43,614 nucleotides of DNA, from NCBI GenBank assembly GCA_964560875.1, contig CAZLMW010000063.1, positions 1-43,614 on the forward strand. Direction: 5' to 3'. Positions 12,001-18,534 of the stretch are shown here, piece by piece. The notes beneath the pieces were generated by a model. It had not been told where the DNA came from, searched no databases, and saw only the letters and a program-made list of their open reading frames with translations. The stretch comes from CAZLMW01 sp964560875. Its GTDB lineage: Bacteria; Myxococcota_A; UBA9042. The stretch's first letter is position 1; every line of letters begins with the position of its first letter. The translations under genes and the position numbers were made by a program.

Positions 12001-12176
12001 GTCGTGTCGGTCAGCCCGCCGCCGTCGGTCGTGGTGTCGCCGAGCAGCTGTTTTTGACGGTGAGCGTCGATCTGCGCTTCGAGTTCGGCTTCGGTCGCTG
12101 CATCGGGCAAGCAGCCCGCGAAGACCGCAAGGGACGCCACAAACAGCGCGTGCCACGGGAGCGAAAGGTGCTTCAT
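6096..12176 (-). CDS. Giant Cys-repeat array lipoprotein
   Basis: A 2026-residue predicted lipoprotein. The frame is open to 12290, but the ATG at 12176 is preferred because it directly begins a signal peptide (MKHLSLPWHALF...) ending in VFAGC (Cys22), with AGGA about 7 bases upstream. A Thr/Asp-rich acidic linker (to about residue 100) follows. The rest is almost entirely tandem, imperfect, roughly 20-40 residue units of the type CDDGNxCTxxDxC...GKCxxxxK, separated by G/K/S-rich turns. There is no NHL, P domain or other globular fold. The paired Cys imply a disulphide-ladder rod outside the cytoplasm. The acidic CDDGN loops resemble calcium-binding loops but this is inference. Similar arrays in Myxococcota are often misannotated as tryptophan synthase alpha chain. 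It is codirectional with the NHL lipoprotein downstream. Function unknown; structural or adhesive role plausible. Confidence 0.88.
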   Translation of the reverse strand: MKHLSLPWHALFVASLAVFAGCLPDAATEAELEAQIDAHRQKQLLGDTTTDGGGLTDTTVNDVTDAVADTAVKPDAPINEDVAADGADDATGDATEDGAADTNVCVACKGDSDCSATTKSTCQVSFCIAGCCLTKNLKKGQICLVADKTLTQCESAACDDKGECVVSAKKDDTSCGLGKCGKKCVAGQCVPETSADWDDGNPCTKDFCDQGQAVKHDKFTDLGFKCDDGKVCTENDACIAGTCAGTAKTCDDGIGCTHDICIEGQGGCTNTPKKTGHGCDDGDPCTTDACGLAVGCTVTGFAEKEKCDDGDKCTGSDTCAKDGSCVGDAICKCAKDADCTEGTVCRPQRCKQKLCKVDESAKVVCPKADSACFENVCDPTVGGCKINAKNEGKDCDDGDQCATGATCTKGVCGGAKALDCDDNNGCTSDSCTPSKGCVHLPMKATCDDNDPCTSDDACDAGSCTGKATTCDDGLPCTFDACDSKTGKCGSKPDNTKCDDGNACTTDSCDGKKGCVTAPNNKGTCDDGDKCTDTICKAGGCFVAKITCACSSDKSCDDGNPCTTDSCKDGKCQLADKDGGACDTADKCQAGGSGVCKAGICTSSNKPKDCSSLKNACNNAACNPTTGKCEAVAKADGSECDADKNGCTVGDACKAGKCVVGKAADCSSESDACNTATCKSQAAGTFTCAKAPRTKGEPCEDGDYCTIGDQCDGKGACAVNKPRDCKDLDEACASGVCDEKADLCVKKPKSAKTKCNDSQFCTIKDACDGKGVCKGGEPRDCGGGLCVVGQCSEIKQKCSTQPDVPGKSCSDNDMCTTGDKCDGKGKCLGKAANCDDGKTCTKDSCDGKTGKCVNAATKGAACTDGNACTVKDLCDDKGTCVAGKLRTCTSGKCSTSSCNTTTGACDTKAKAVGSACDDGNPCTENDTCNKASQCIAGPVKSCTATLCNSAACDAKTGKCAQKPLKVGTGCTDNNPCTLGDNCNGAGKCLAGTLKTCTGDDCRDGVCDSKTGKCGLKNKSDGVTCDDNNACTKGDKCKTGLCQPGVDSCDCKTDSDCLDGNPCTKDSCADVSGKKVCKNTPLASQTCDDFEACTTGDTCSAVGKCVGSKVECDDKNVCTDDSCDTNSGKCINTIRAKSPCDDGNKCTAGDLCSAAGKCAGSAVPCDDKNQCTKDVCDGKTGKCGYTPQPGAKCDDGLLCVTGETCDAKALCVGKATVCDDKNACTADSCDAKTGKCVNAAKTGSPCSDGNKCTLSDACTAAGKCKGKAKNCDDGNACTNESCDAKTGACSNKPATGKTCSDGNKCTQTDTCDAAGKCVGTNPVKCTGDQCSNGTCNPADGKCGKQPKKSGTPCDDKDACTPEDACDGKGACAGLTKKFCAGDDCGIGICVSPHGQCAKKPKAKGTKCSDGDPCTLLDACDTGGKCVGGTKKTCQGNACNDGVCNSQTGGCALDPRKVGTVCNDSNACTQKDECDGKGKCEGHNPKVCSGDACNDGLCDPGTGQCAKEPKSDGLGCSDGNACTSGDSCKEGACAPGSWTCDCQVNGDCDDKNTCTTDSCITSGGKKVCQNKVNSGSNCNDGNPCTLTDKCNAAGVCAGAAKNCDDNNPCTIDACSKGTCSHTPSVGKACNDSNGCTTNDACTAAGTCKGKAKVCDDVNPCTNNTCTKSTGKCTYPNNTASCNDGKACTTGDKCSGGSCTGTAKVCNDSNSCTKDSCNTATGACDFAPQTGATCNDGNKCTNNDACSSAGKCQGTAKTCNDANSCTADSCSASTGACVFTAKTGQSCDDGDACTSGEKCNASKACAGGTQKTCTDNKPCTADTCNAKTGSCVFTNSPSGTTCSDGKNCTTGDQCDGSGACHGVAQTCTDPGVCKSAACQESTGQCVTTNDPTTVTCNDGKKCTSNDRCNGSGSCTGTAKVCHGGQCYTSTCDPNTGACKNAFKSGSCDDGNKCTTGDTCYNYGWTVRCLGKQKDCLDGLYCTSDYCDKSTGTCKHQAKSSRCRSWYGNCYSCSLTGPVKKRGCVKKDNCD

Positions 12177-12390
12177 GTTGGGATCCTGAGCGCGCCTGGG
12201 GGCCTGTTTCTCGTCGGGACGATGTTGTCGTCGGGAGGAAGGGGCCGCCGCACGCCTTGGGCGTCGACGAATCTGCGTGGATACTAGCAAAGTCTGCGGG
12301 GCGACGTCCCGTTACCACGCGATCGACACTCTGCAAACGACGGGGCGTGTCCACCTCGATGCGCCCACTCGTCGCGTGCAGAGGCTCTGA
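12177..12390. other. Upstream region of the giant array gene
   Basis: Some 210 bases between the array lipoprotein start and the methyltransferase remnant. I see no coding signal consistent with neighbouring genes and no clear promoter hexamers. The minus-strand promoter of the 6096-12176 gene should lie here. Confidence 0.35.
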
Positions 12391-12668
12391 ATGAGGCCGG
12401 CAACGGCCGCGAGTTGGAGGCCGAGGTTGGCAAAGTCCGCCCAAACCAAGCGCGCCGGTTTGATCTACGACCGGATCGGCCAGTCCTACGAAGCCACCAG
12501 GCGCCCGGATCCGCGTCGTTTGATTCCGACGATCCTGGCGTTGAATCCGGCTTGCGGAGACTCGCGGAGGATATCGAATCGGGCGCTTGGATAGCGCGCT
12601 ATGCGCGCCTTCACGACGTCGACGCCCTGGATGTTGGCTATCGGATCGTCGTAGCCGACCGTGATTGA
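12391..12668 (+). pseudogene. Decayed SAM-dependent methyltransferase (both ends, middle deleted)
   Basis: Two fragments in different plus-strand frames look like opposite ends of one class I methyltransferase. The first frame contains IYDRIGQSYEATRRPDPR (about 12460-12515), the usual N-terminus of small UbiE-like methyltransferases. About ten codons later the frame starting near 12530 gives LRRLAEDIESGAWIARYARL then DALDVGYRIVVAD, the usual C-terminus, ending in TGA at 12668. The SAM-binding core is missing, so a large internal deletion with a frameshift is inferred. The assignment rests on remembered family patterns at both ends. It cannot make an active enzyme. Confidence 0.5.
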
Positions 12669-12840
12669 GCTATCGCCGATCGCAATGCAGTGTCGCGATC
12701 GTCGGTCGATCTGCGGATCGATCGTTGCGAGCGGCCGCCGCGCGCCCTTAGAATTGACGGTCGGCGTGCCGGGAAAGCCTCGCGCAATCATCGCCTTGGA
12801 TCGACGGTCCTGAACCGATCGATCGGATCGAAAGGACGGC

Positions 12841-13716
12841 TTGAACCTCTCAGACCGTCTGTTGAAGCGAGACTTCATGCCCCAGGCGCCGCTACCGAAT
12901 CCCGCGCGCCGTCCCTCGTCGAGGCGCGAGCGCCGCGTCACGATGCGCGAGGGCTATTTGCGGTTCGACGTGGCGTTGGGCTTGGTCCAGGGGCCGCCGC
13001 AATCGATCGACCGCGCTGCGCGGCATCGCGTCATGCCGATGTACGAGCGGAGCGAAGCGTACGGCAAGCGCCCCGTCATCCAACCGCCAAGCAAGCGCGA
13101 TCCCGCTACCGTTCAAACCCGCGTCGAGCGCGAACGCCGGCTGTCGTCACCTCGGGTACGACAAGCGCGCCGCGTCTCGCAATCGCCACCGCCCGCGCTT
13201 CGCCACGGCACCATCACGGCCGCCGACCCGGTGTCGTTCAGTTCTTGGCGTCACGATGCCGACAGCCTCGATGGCACGAGCCTGGTCCACGGCCGCCCAA
13301 GCGTGGGAGAGGTCAAGCAATGGTCGGGCACGATCCTGCGTCTGTTCGACACCACCGGGACCGGGTCAACACGGCACCGTGCGAAGTTCCGCGCGGTCGT
13401 CTACTACGACGGCACAAACGCGGTCCGTTTCAGCATCTATCGCGACCCAGATGCCGCGCGTGGGTTCGATCGCCGCTCCCGCTATGAGCTGTCGATGCAC
13501 CAGGCCCAGGTGCTGCCCCCGCGCGACGAGCGGCCGGCCGAGGTGCACGTCAGCTACGACGGACAAGCGACGGTTGATGGCAAGGGGACGATCGCTTTCG
13601 ACGGCGTCATCATGATTCGCGGCGACGGCACCGTGGCGTGCACAACGCCCACAATCCACAGCGGCACCGGAAAGGCGGCTGTACTCCGCAACGCCGCGAC
13701 GATCGGTTGGTGGTAG
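12841..13716 (+). CDS. Arg-rich orphan protein, beta-rich C-terminal half
   Basis: Hypothetical protein of up to 291 residues from a TTG at 12841. In-frame ATGs at 12877 and 12943 are alternative starts and none has a strong ribosome-binding site. Third-position GC bias and codon phase support coding. Residues 1-115 are Arg/Pro-rich and probably disordered. From about 140 onward there is regular strand-like sequence (WSGTILRLFDTTGTG, KFRAVVYYDG, VHVSYDGQATVDGKG, GTIAFDGVIMIRGDGTV), suggesting a compact beta domain. There is no signal peptide or membrane segment. I do not recognise the family. It runs convergent to the lipoprotein gene at 13777, and the stop lies inside a 22-bp-period tandem duplication. 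Confidence 0.55.
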   Translation: MNLSDRLLKRDFMPQAPLPNPARRPSSRRERRVTMREGYLRFDVALGLVQGPPQSIDRAARHRVMPMYERSEAYGKRPVIQPPSKRDPATVQTRVERERRLSSPRVRQARRVSQSPPPALRHGTITAADPVSFSSWRHDADSLDGTSLVHGRPSVGEVKQWSGTILRLFDTTGTGSTRHRAKFRAVVYYDGTNAVRFSIYRDPDAARGFDRRSRYELSMHQAQVLPPRDERPAEVHVSYDGQATVDGKGTIAFDGVIMIRGDGTVACTTPTIHSGTGKAAVLRNAATIGWW

Positions 13717-13745
13717 ACGGTCTGGCGGTTGGTGGTAGACGGTCT
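13704..13745. repeat. Tandem duplication, 20 bp at 22-bp period, across a stop codon
   Basis: CGGTTGGTGGTAGACGGTCT occurs at 13704-13723 and again at 13726-13745. The first copy contains the TAG stop of the orphan gene and the second lies in the gap before the convergent gene's stop. Seen directly in the sequence; probably a small slippage duplication. Confidence 0.9.
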
Positions 13746-13776
13746 TGCGAGCGGCCGGACAGCTTCCCGCGCTATC

Positions 13777-14649
13777 CTATTTGCACTTCCAGCCGAGGCC
13801 GGGCAGCGGCTTGTCCTGCGCGCTCTTGAGCAGCGGCGGCGTGTATTTGGCGACGCCGCTGGTGCCCGTAGCCGCATCGAACGCCAGGGTCGACTTCACA
13901 CCGGCGTAGGTGGCGACGATGGTGCCGCCGCTGGGGTAGCACTGACCCGCTTTGAATGCGACGGCCGATGCGTCGACGATGACGCCCTTCTTGCCGCTGA
14001 CCGCGATGGTCGTCGGATCGATGGTGTCGAACGCGAGTGATGCAAAGCTCTTCTTGTCCTGGGACGCAGACATCTTCACGTTCAGCCCGCCGACAACGGC
14101 CGCTTCACCCGACGCCATCTTGACCTCGATGCTTACGTCGGCGCTGGTGTCCGCGAGCTTCACCTTCAGTGTCGAGGTTCCCGATGCGGTCTTGTCGCCG
14201 CCGCCGAAGTTGGCCAGCGTCGTCGTCGACGTCAGGGTCTTGGTGCCCTTGTCGATGGCCAGCGAGCACGAGGCGGTTCCCTTGATGGCCACCGCGCCGT
14301 TGGCAGGCTTGCAGCCGGTCGCGCCGAAATCGAACGTCAGCGTCGCGCCGTTCCGCTTGAGCGAATAGCAGGCGTTCTTGTCGTGCGCGGCTTCGACCTT
14401 CTTGGCGTAGTCTTCCGCCGAAACGTCCAGCGCGGCACCAGGATCGCTCACGATCACGGTTGACAGCTGTGCCGTCCCAATCAGCGCCATCGTCGCCGCG
14501 ACAACGTCTTCGATCTTCAGACCTCCGCCGCTGGTTTCCTTCTTCTCGGTCGTGGTCGATCCGAGCAACTCACACCCGATGAGCGCGGGAACGAGCGCTC
14601 CCATAATGAGCAGGCGGCTGGCGAGGTGACCGAAATGAGTGCGGCGCAT
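13777..14649 (-). CDS. Putative lipoprotein of unknown function
   Basis: A 290-residue predicted lipoprotein. The ATG at 14649 has an excellent ribosome-binding site (GGAGGACTCC-ATG), so the longer open frame to 15132 is not used. The signal peptide ends in ALIGC (Cys26). The mature protein starts with a short Thr/Lys/Ser linker, then a helix (IEDVVAATMALIGTAQL). From about residue 80 it is a Thr/Ser/Lys-rich beta protein with alternating strands (KGTASCSLAIDKGTKTLTS, TSTLKVKLADTSADVSIEVK) and three scattered Cys. The pattern suggests a soluble beta-sandwich or barrel anchored to a membrane. I do not recognise a family. It is divergent from the GH99-like gene with 78 bases between starts. Confidence 0.8.
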   Translation of the reverse strand: MRRTHFGHLASRLLIMGALVPALIGCELLGSTTTEKKETSGGGLKIEDVVAATMALIGTAQLSTVIVSDPGAALDVSAEDYAKKVEAAHDKNACYSLKRNGATLTFDFGATGCKPANGAVAIKGTASCSLAIDKGTKTLTSTTTLANFGGGDKTASGTSTLKVKLADTSADVSIEVKMASGEAAVVGGLNVKMSASQDKKSFASLAFDTIDPTTIAVSGKKGVIVDASAVAFKAGQCYPSGGTIVATYAGVKSTLAFDAATGTSGVAKYTPPLLKSAQDKPLPGLGWKCK

Positions 14650-14727
14650 GGAGTCCTCCAACGATGGGTAACGCGGCGGGACTATACCGGCTCCCGTCCA
14701 ATTTGCGAGCGCGCTATCCTCACGACC
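14650..14727. promoter_or_regulatory. Divergent promoter region; possible leaderless start for the GH99-like gene
   Basis: Only 78 bases separate the divergent starts at 14649 and 14728. On the plus strand TATCCT (14715-14720) is a plausible -10 element placed 7 bases before ATG 14728, which would give a leaderless transcript. No good ribosome-binding site precedes that ATG. No convincing -35 is visible, so confidence is modest. Confidence 0.35.
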
Positions 14728-16089
14728 ATGGACCGCCTTCCACGACCCACCACGCGACGAGTTTGTCTGCTGTTTCTCGGAGCCGCTTGCGCGGCTGTGG
14801 TCATGATTCCGTCGACTGGTCGCGCGTTTGAACACGTCGTGTCGCTCCAGGTCAGCTTGAAGACCACGTCGGACTGGGCGCGCATCAACTGGCACGACCT
14901 CGAGGTCCACGTCACCAAGAGGACGCTGGAGGCAGCGGGCGGCGGATACCTGCGGAGCGACGGTGGATATGTAGTCAAGGCCGGCTACGACACGCGGGCC
15001 GTATCGCTCAAGGCCGAAGTTCGCGCGGTCGTGACCGGTCCGAAGCCGCGTATCGTCCTGAGCAAGGGCAACGTCGGCACGTCCCGCCTCGTGGTCCGAT
15101 CCGGCCGCAAGAAGCTGGCCGACATCGAGCACAAGGCCAGCGTCGCGGGAGATACCAACAACCGCATTCCGGTGCCGCTCGACGGCAAGGCGCTCGCTCG
15201 GTTACCGGGCGCGAAGATGCGTCACTTTCCCCGACTTGCACTGGCGTTCTACTACGCCTGGTATGGCACGCCCGCCGGACCGACCGGGCGCTGGCGTCAC
15301 TGGAACCCGTCCAACAAGCATCACGATTCGCTTAATCGTCCGGTCGGCGGCTGGTACGACAGCCTTGATCCAACTGTGGCGGACAGGCACTGCGCCCAGG
15401 CACGCCAGGCCGGGCTCGATGGCCTCATTGTCTCGTGGTGGACCGACGCCGGTCGCAACAAGCGGGTGCTCGACAACCTGCTCCCGGCGGCTCGAAAACA
15501 CGGGATCCGGCTGTCGATTTACATCGAGGACGCGTCGAGCCCCAAGCGGCTGCGCGCCGAGCTCAAGAGACTCATCAAGGGCCCTGCTTCGAGCCCGGTG
15601 TGGCTCAAGGCGGACGGCAAACCGGTCTTCTTCCTGTACACGCGCGTCCTCGAACAGCAGACGCGCAAGCAGCTCTTGAGCGCGACCGTCGGGCTCGACG
15701 CGTTCATCGTCGGCGACACGCTTGATAGCGAACGGCTCGGCGACTTTGACGCTCTGCACGCCTACTACAACGCCCGAAAGACCGAGGAATATCGGCGCAA
15801 ACTCGCGAAGTTGCGGCGAAAAACCCGCCTGGTCAGCAAGCGCCTCGTCGCGACCATCATGCCCGGCTACGACGACACGGTTGTCCGGCGGCCAGGCTTC
15901 GTCCGCAAGCGCGGCAAAATGGCGTTCATGCGGCGTCTCTTCCGGGCCGCGTCCGGCGCCGACTGGGTGCTGATTACCAGCTTCAACGAGTGGCACGAGG
16001 GCACCGAAATCGAGCCGTCGATCGAGCACGGAGACAGCTATTTGCGTCGCGCGGCGATCGAGATCGCTCGTTGGCGGGCCGGACCATGA
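14728..16089 (+). CDS. Secreted GH99/WbsX-like glycan-active enzyme
   Basis: A 453-residue protein. ATG 14728 is chosen because it starts a typical signal peptide (RRVCLLFLGAACAAVVM, cleavage after GRA near residue 33). The longer frame to 14626 would put charged sequence in front. Residues about 35-165 form an N-terminal beta region. From about 170 the sequence has the hallmarks of the GH99-like fold: AFYYAWYGTP, RWRHWN, GGWYDSLDP, AGLDGLIVSWW, and near the end WVLITSFNEWHEGTEIEPS, whose acidic residues are the conserved active-site loop. GH99 members cleave alpha-mannosidic glycans; the related WbsX group sits in polysaccharide clusters, so the substrate is uncertain. Its TGA overlaps the ATG of the next lipoprotein gene (ATGA), so the two are translationally coupled. 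Confidence 0.85.
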   Translation: MDRLPRPTTRRVCLLFLGAACAAVVMIPSTGRAFEHVVSLQVSLKTTSDWARINWHDLEVHVTKRTLEAAGGGYLRSDGGYVVKAGYDTRAVSLKAEVRAVVTGPKPRIVLSKGNVGTSRLVVRSGRKKLADIEHKASVAGDTNNRIPVPLDGKALARLPGAKMRHFPRLALAFYYAWYGTPAGPTGRWRHWNPSNKHHDSLNRPVGGWYDSLDPTVADRHCAQARQAGLDGLIVSWWTDAGRNKRVLDNLLPAARKHGIRLSIYIEDASSPKRLRAELKRLIKGPASSPVWLKADGKPVFFLYTRVLEQQTRKQLLSATVGLDAFIVGDTLDSERLGDFDALHAYYNARKTEEYRRKLAKLRRKTRLVSKRLVATIMPGYDDTVVRRPGFVRKRGKMAFMRRLFRAASGADWVLITSFNEWHEGTEIEPSIEHGDSYLRRAAIEIARWRAGP

Positions 16090-17240
16090 TGGCGCCGGCC
16101 AGCTATCGGTTGTGGGCAGGGCTGCTGGCGTCCGTGTCGGCGGCCTTGCTCGGTGGCTGCAGCGGATCGCAAGCATCGGCCAAGCCGGCAACCAAGGTCG
16201 CGGCGTCCCAACCGGCGGCAAAGTCGGGGCCCAATTCGAAAGCGGTCGCAAAGCAGAGATCGCTGCACCAACGCATCGACGCACTTCGGAAGGAGCACAA
16301 GACGCACATCGACGAGCTGCGCCGCCTGGAGGGGTGTGGGCTCTACCTGTGCGAACGACTTCCCAAACTCGCCGACCGACTCGCTCATCACCGCAAGCTC
16401 GCCGCGCTCCCCGCTGCGTGCCAACAGCTCAACAAGCAGCGATCGTTGTACGTGGCGTATGCGCTCAAGCCCAAGAAGCTGACGCCGGTGAAGCGTCAAA
16501 AAGCCCCTCATCGCGACCGCGTGGTCGACTGCCGGCTCGTGCTCGACGGCGAACGGATCCTGCGCACCCAAATCGTGGCCACCGCGACCTGGCAGGCCCG
16601 CATCGGGGCCGACTTCATCGAGGCGCCCATTCGGTACGACAAACAGGGCCGGATCAGCGCTCATCTCGCCGGGCGCATCACAGGCATCGGCCGCGAACGG
16701 CGCTGGCTCCGCGACCAGCTCCAGCCGATCTTCAAGCGAACTGGCGTGACTGTCCCCGACGACGAGCTCTTTGAGGCGCTCGGCAAGGCCGTTCACGCGT
16801 TTGAAGAGGCCGTCCAGCAGCGCCAGGAGACGAGTTGGATCCTCCCATTACTCGACGACAAGCGCTTTGCCCGGCAGGTCTCCAAGCTTTTCGTCAGCCA
16901 GGCGCGCTTGGACGGCGTCGCCTATAAAGCCGTGGACGGGATCGGGGTCCTCAGCGGTACGTGGCAAAAGCACACCGACCGGGCAGGGCGAATCGTGCGA
17001 CGAACCCGACGGGCCGAGATTGCGTTGCGCGTTTCCGGCAAACAACTCTGCCGCTTTCGAGAAGTGGTCGCTTATCGCCACGACCGCGGCGCTTACAGGT
17101 CTCGCGCGGTGAAGCTGTGGATTTCCGACGAGGTCCGCTTCGCGCGGTGTCCGTCTGCAACGAGCGCGTCGGAGAGCGCGGCAACTCCGGGCAAAGCTAT
17201 GGCGCCTGGCAAGCGTTCAGTCCGCACACCACGAGGTTGA
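16086..17240 (+). CDS. Lipoprotein coupled to the GH99-like enzyme
   Basis: A 384-residue predicted lipoprotein. The start is ATG 16086 (followed by a second ATG), overlapping the upstream stop as ATGA. The signal peptide ends in LLGGC (Cys25), followed by an Ala/Lys/Ser linker. Residues about 60-140 are helical and charged with two Cys pairs (GCGLYLC, then PAACQQL). The remainder mixes strands and helices (LVLDGERILRTQIVATATW, KLFVSQARLDGVAYKAVDG, KQLCRFREVVAYRHDRG). No family recognised. Coupling suggests it works with the GH99-like enzyme at the cell surface or periplasm, as partner or substrate binder. Its last 44 bases overlap the end of the convergent gene at 17197. Confidence 0.8.
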   Translation: MMAPASYRLWAGLLASVSAALLGGCSGSQASAKPATKVAASQPAAKSGPNSKAVAKQRSLHQRIDALRKEHKTHIDELRRLEGCGLYLCERLPKLADRLAHHRKLAALPAACQQLNKQRSLYVAYALKPKKLTPVKRQKAPHRDRVVDCRLVLDGERILRTQIVATATWQARIGADFIEAPIRYDKQGRISAHLAGRITGIGRERRWLRDQLQPIFKRTGVTVPDDELFEALGKAVHAFEEAVQQRQETSWILPLLDDKRFARQVSKLFVSQARLDGVAYKAVDGIGVLSGTWQKHTDRAGRIVRRTRRAEIALRVSGKQLCRFREVVAYRHDRGAYRSRAVKLWISDEVRFARCPSATSASESAATPGKAMAPGKRSVRTPRG

Positions 17241-18513
17241 GCGTCTTGGAATTGCCGAGCACGTGGCCCTGACACTGGCTCGCGCAAGAGTCCGGTTTGC
17301 CGCCGCCATCGGTGCATTTTTTCTGGCAGAGAGTCGCGTCGTTGAGCGCCTTGAGGCAGCCCGAGTCCTGCATGCACTTGTCGGCTTCCTTCTTGCATTT
17401 CTGCTGCAGGCACTGCCACGTCTTCTTGGCTTCGGCCTCGCAGTCGATCGGGCATGTGTTGGCCGACTCGCCGCTCTCGCAGACCGTGTTGCCGCACTTC
17501 TTCACCGGCGGCGCCTTGCAGTCGGCGGGGCAGGTTGAGCTGTTTTCGGGCGCTTCACACTTGCCGTCGCCGCACTTGGGCCCGGTGGGAGTCTGGGACA
17601 GGCATCCATTGGACATGGCGCACGTCGCCAGCTTCATGGCGTCGGGGTTCTTGGAAAACTGCGGGACGCATTTCTGACCGCATGTCGCGCTCATCGAACC
17701 GCACGCCATCATGCATGTCAGGCCGGCGTTCAGGGCGCTGACGCACGCCGCTGACTGGTTGCAAGCGTTCACCTGCGCCTTGCATTTCTGGTTGGAGCAA
17801 GCCCACAGCTTCTTGGCGTCGGGGTGGCAATCGATCGGGCACAACGAAGCCGTTTCGAGGCCCTCGCACTTGCTGTCGCCGCACTGTGGTCCGCTCTTGG
17901 GGCAGTCCTTCGGGCACGTTTGGTCGGTTTCGGGGAAGACGCACTTGCCGTCGCCGCAAACCGGCTTGGGCTGGCAATCCTTGGGGCAGGTTTGACCGTT
18001 TTCGCCTTGCTCACACGTGCCGTTTCCGCAGACCGGTCCTTGCTTGCAGTCGTTTGGGCACGACTGCGGTGTTTCGCCTTGCTCGCATTTGCCGTTGCCG
18101 CATTTGGGCGTGCCACCGGAACTGGAGCCTGAGCTGGACGCACCCGAAGACGACGCACCGGAGGACGACGCACCCGAACCGGATGCACCCGATGACGACG
18201 CGCCCGATGACGACGCACCCGATGACGACGCACCCGAACTCGACGCGCCCGAACTGGATGCTCCCGAAGACGATGCACCCGAACTCGATGCACCCGAACT
18301 CGACGCACCAGATGACGACGCGCCAGATGACGAAGAGCCGCCGTCACCGACGCCCCCGGATGATCCACCGCCGTCGGTCGAACCAGCGTCGACGGGCGTG
18401 CCTCCAGTGAAGCCGCCACCGGATCCCGAGCCGCCTACGCAACCGCTCAATGCAGCGGCAACAACGGCCAAAGGAATCGCTGAACGGTACGCAAAAACCG
18501 ACTTCGTGCGCAT
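17197..18513 (-). CDS. Cys-rich lipoprotein with long Ser/Gly linker
   Basis: A 438-residue lipoprotein, last gene of the five-gene operon. ATG 18513 has GAGG five bases away; a GTG at 18519 is also possible. The signal peptide ends in ALSGC (Cys25). A linker of repeated SSSGA units (about 18115-18345) spaces the ectodomain from the membrane. Then come four CGNGxCExGExxxxCPxDC units, a helical Cys-rich domain (KKLWACSNQKC...ACNQSAACVSALNAGLTC), two more CGxGxC units, and a second copy of the helical domain (KKTWQCLQQKC...DSGCLKALNDATLC). The architecture is four units, domain, two units, domain. Function is unknown; a surface-exposed disulphide-stabilised stalk is inferred. It begins 21 bases after the stop of the P-domain gene at 18535. 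Confidence 0.88.
   Translation of the reverse strand: MRTKSVFAYRSAIPLAVVAAALSGCVGGSGSGGGFTGGTPVDAGSTDGGGSSGGVGDGGSSSSGASSSGASSSGASSSGASSSGASSSGASSSGASSSGASSSGASSSGASGSGASSSGASSSGASSSGSSSGGTPKCGNGKCEQGETPQSCPNDCKQGPVCGNGTCEQGENGQTCPKDCQPKPVCGDGKCVFPETDQTCPKDCPKSGPQCGDSKCEGLETASLCPIDCHPDAKKLWACSNQKCKAQVNACNQSAACVSALNAGLTCMMACGSMSATCGQKCVPQFSKNPDAMKLATCAMSNGCLSQTPTGPKCGDGKCEAPENSSTCPADCKAPPVKKCGNTVCESGESANTCPIDCEAEAKKTWQCLQQKCKKEADKCMQDSGCLKALNDATLCQKKCTDGGGKPDSCASQCQGHVLGNSKTLNLVVCGLNACQAP
18115..18345 (-). repeat. DNA repeat encoding the SSSGA linker
   Basis: A run of about a dozen 15-base units encoding Ser-Ser-Ser-Gly-Ala with occasional Ser/Gly variation. On the plus strand it reads as alternating GACGACGCACCCGA and GATGACGACGC variants. 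Synonymous drift between units shows it is not a fresh expansion. Such runs can change length by slippage and would alter the reach of the lipoprotein from the membrane. Confidence 0.8.
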
Positions 18514-18534
18514 GGTCACCTCGTCTCCTGTCGC

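Noticed and set aside
9792..12287. Open frame of 831 codons on the plus strand opposite the Cys-repeat lipoprotein
   Set aside because: Same cause: low-complexity Ala/Val/Arg translation mirroring the repeats, with no start signal or recognisable motif.
12669..12840. Cluster of GATCG/CGATCG words suggesting an origin or protein-binding site
   Set aside because: The words are scattered without fixed spacing, the stretch is not AT-rich, and no replication gene is nearby.
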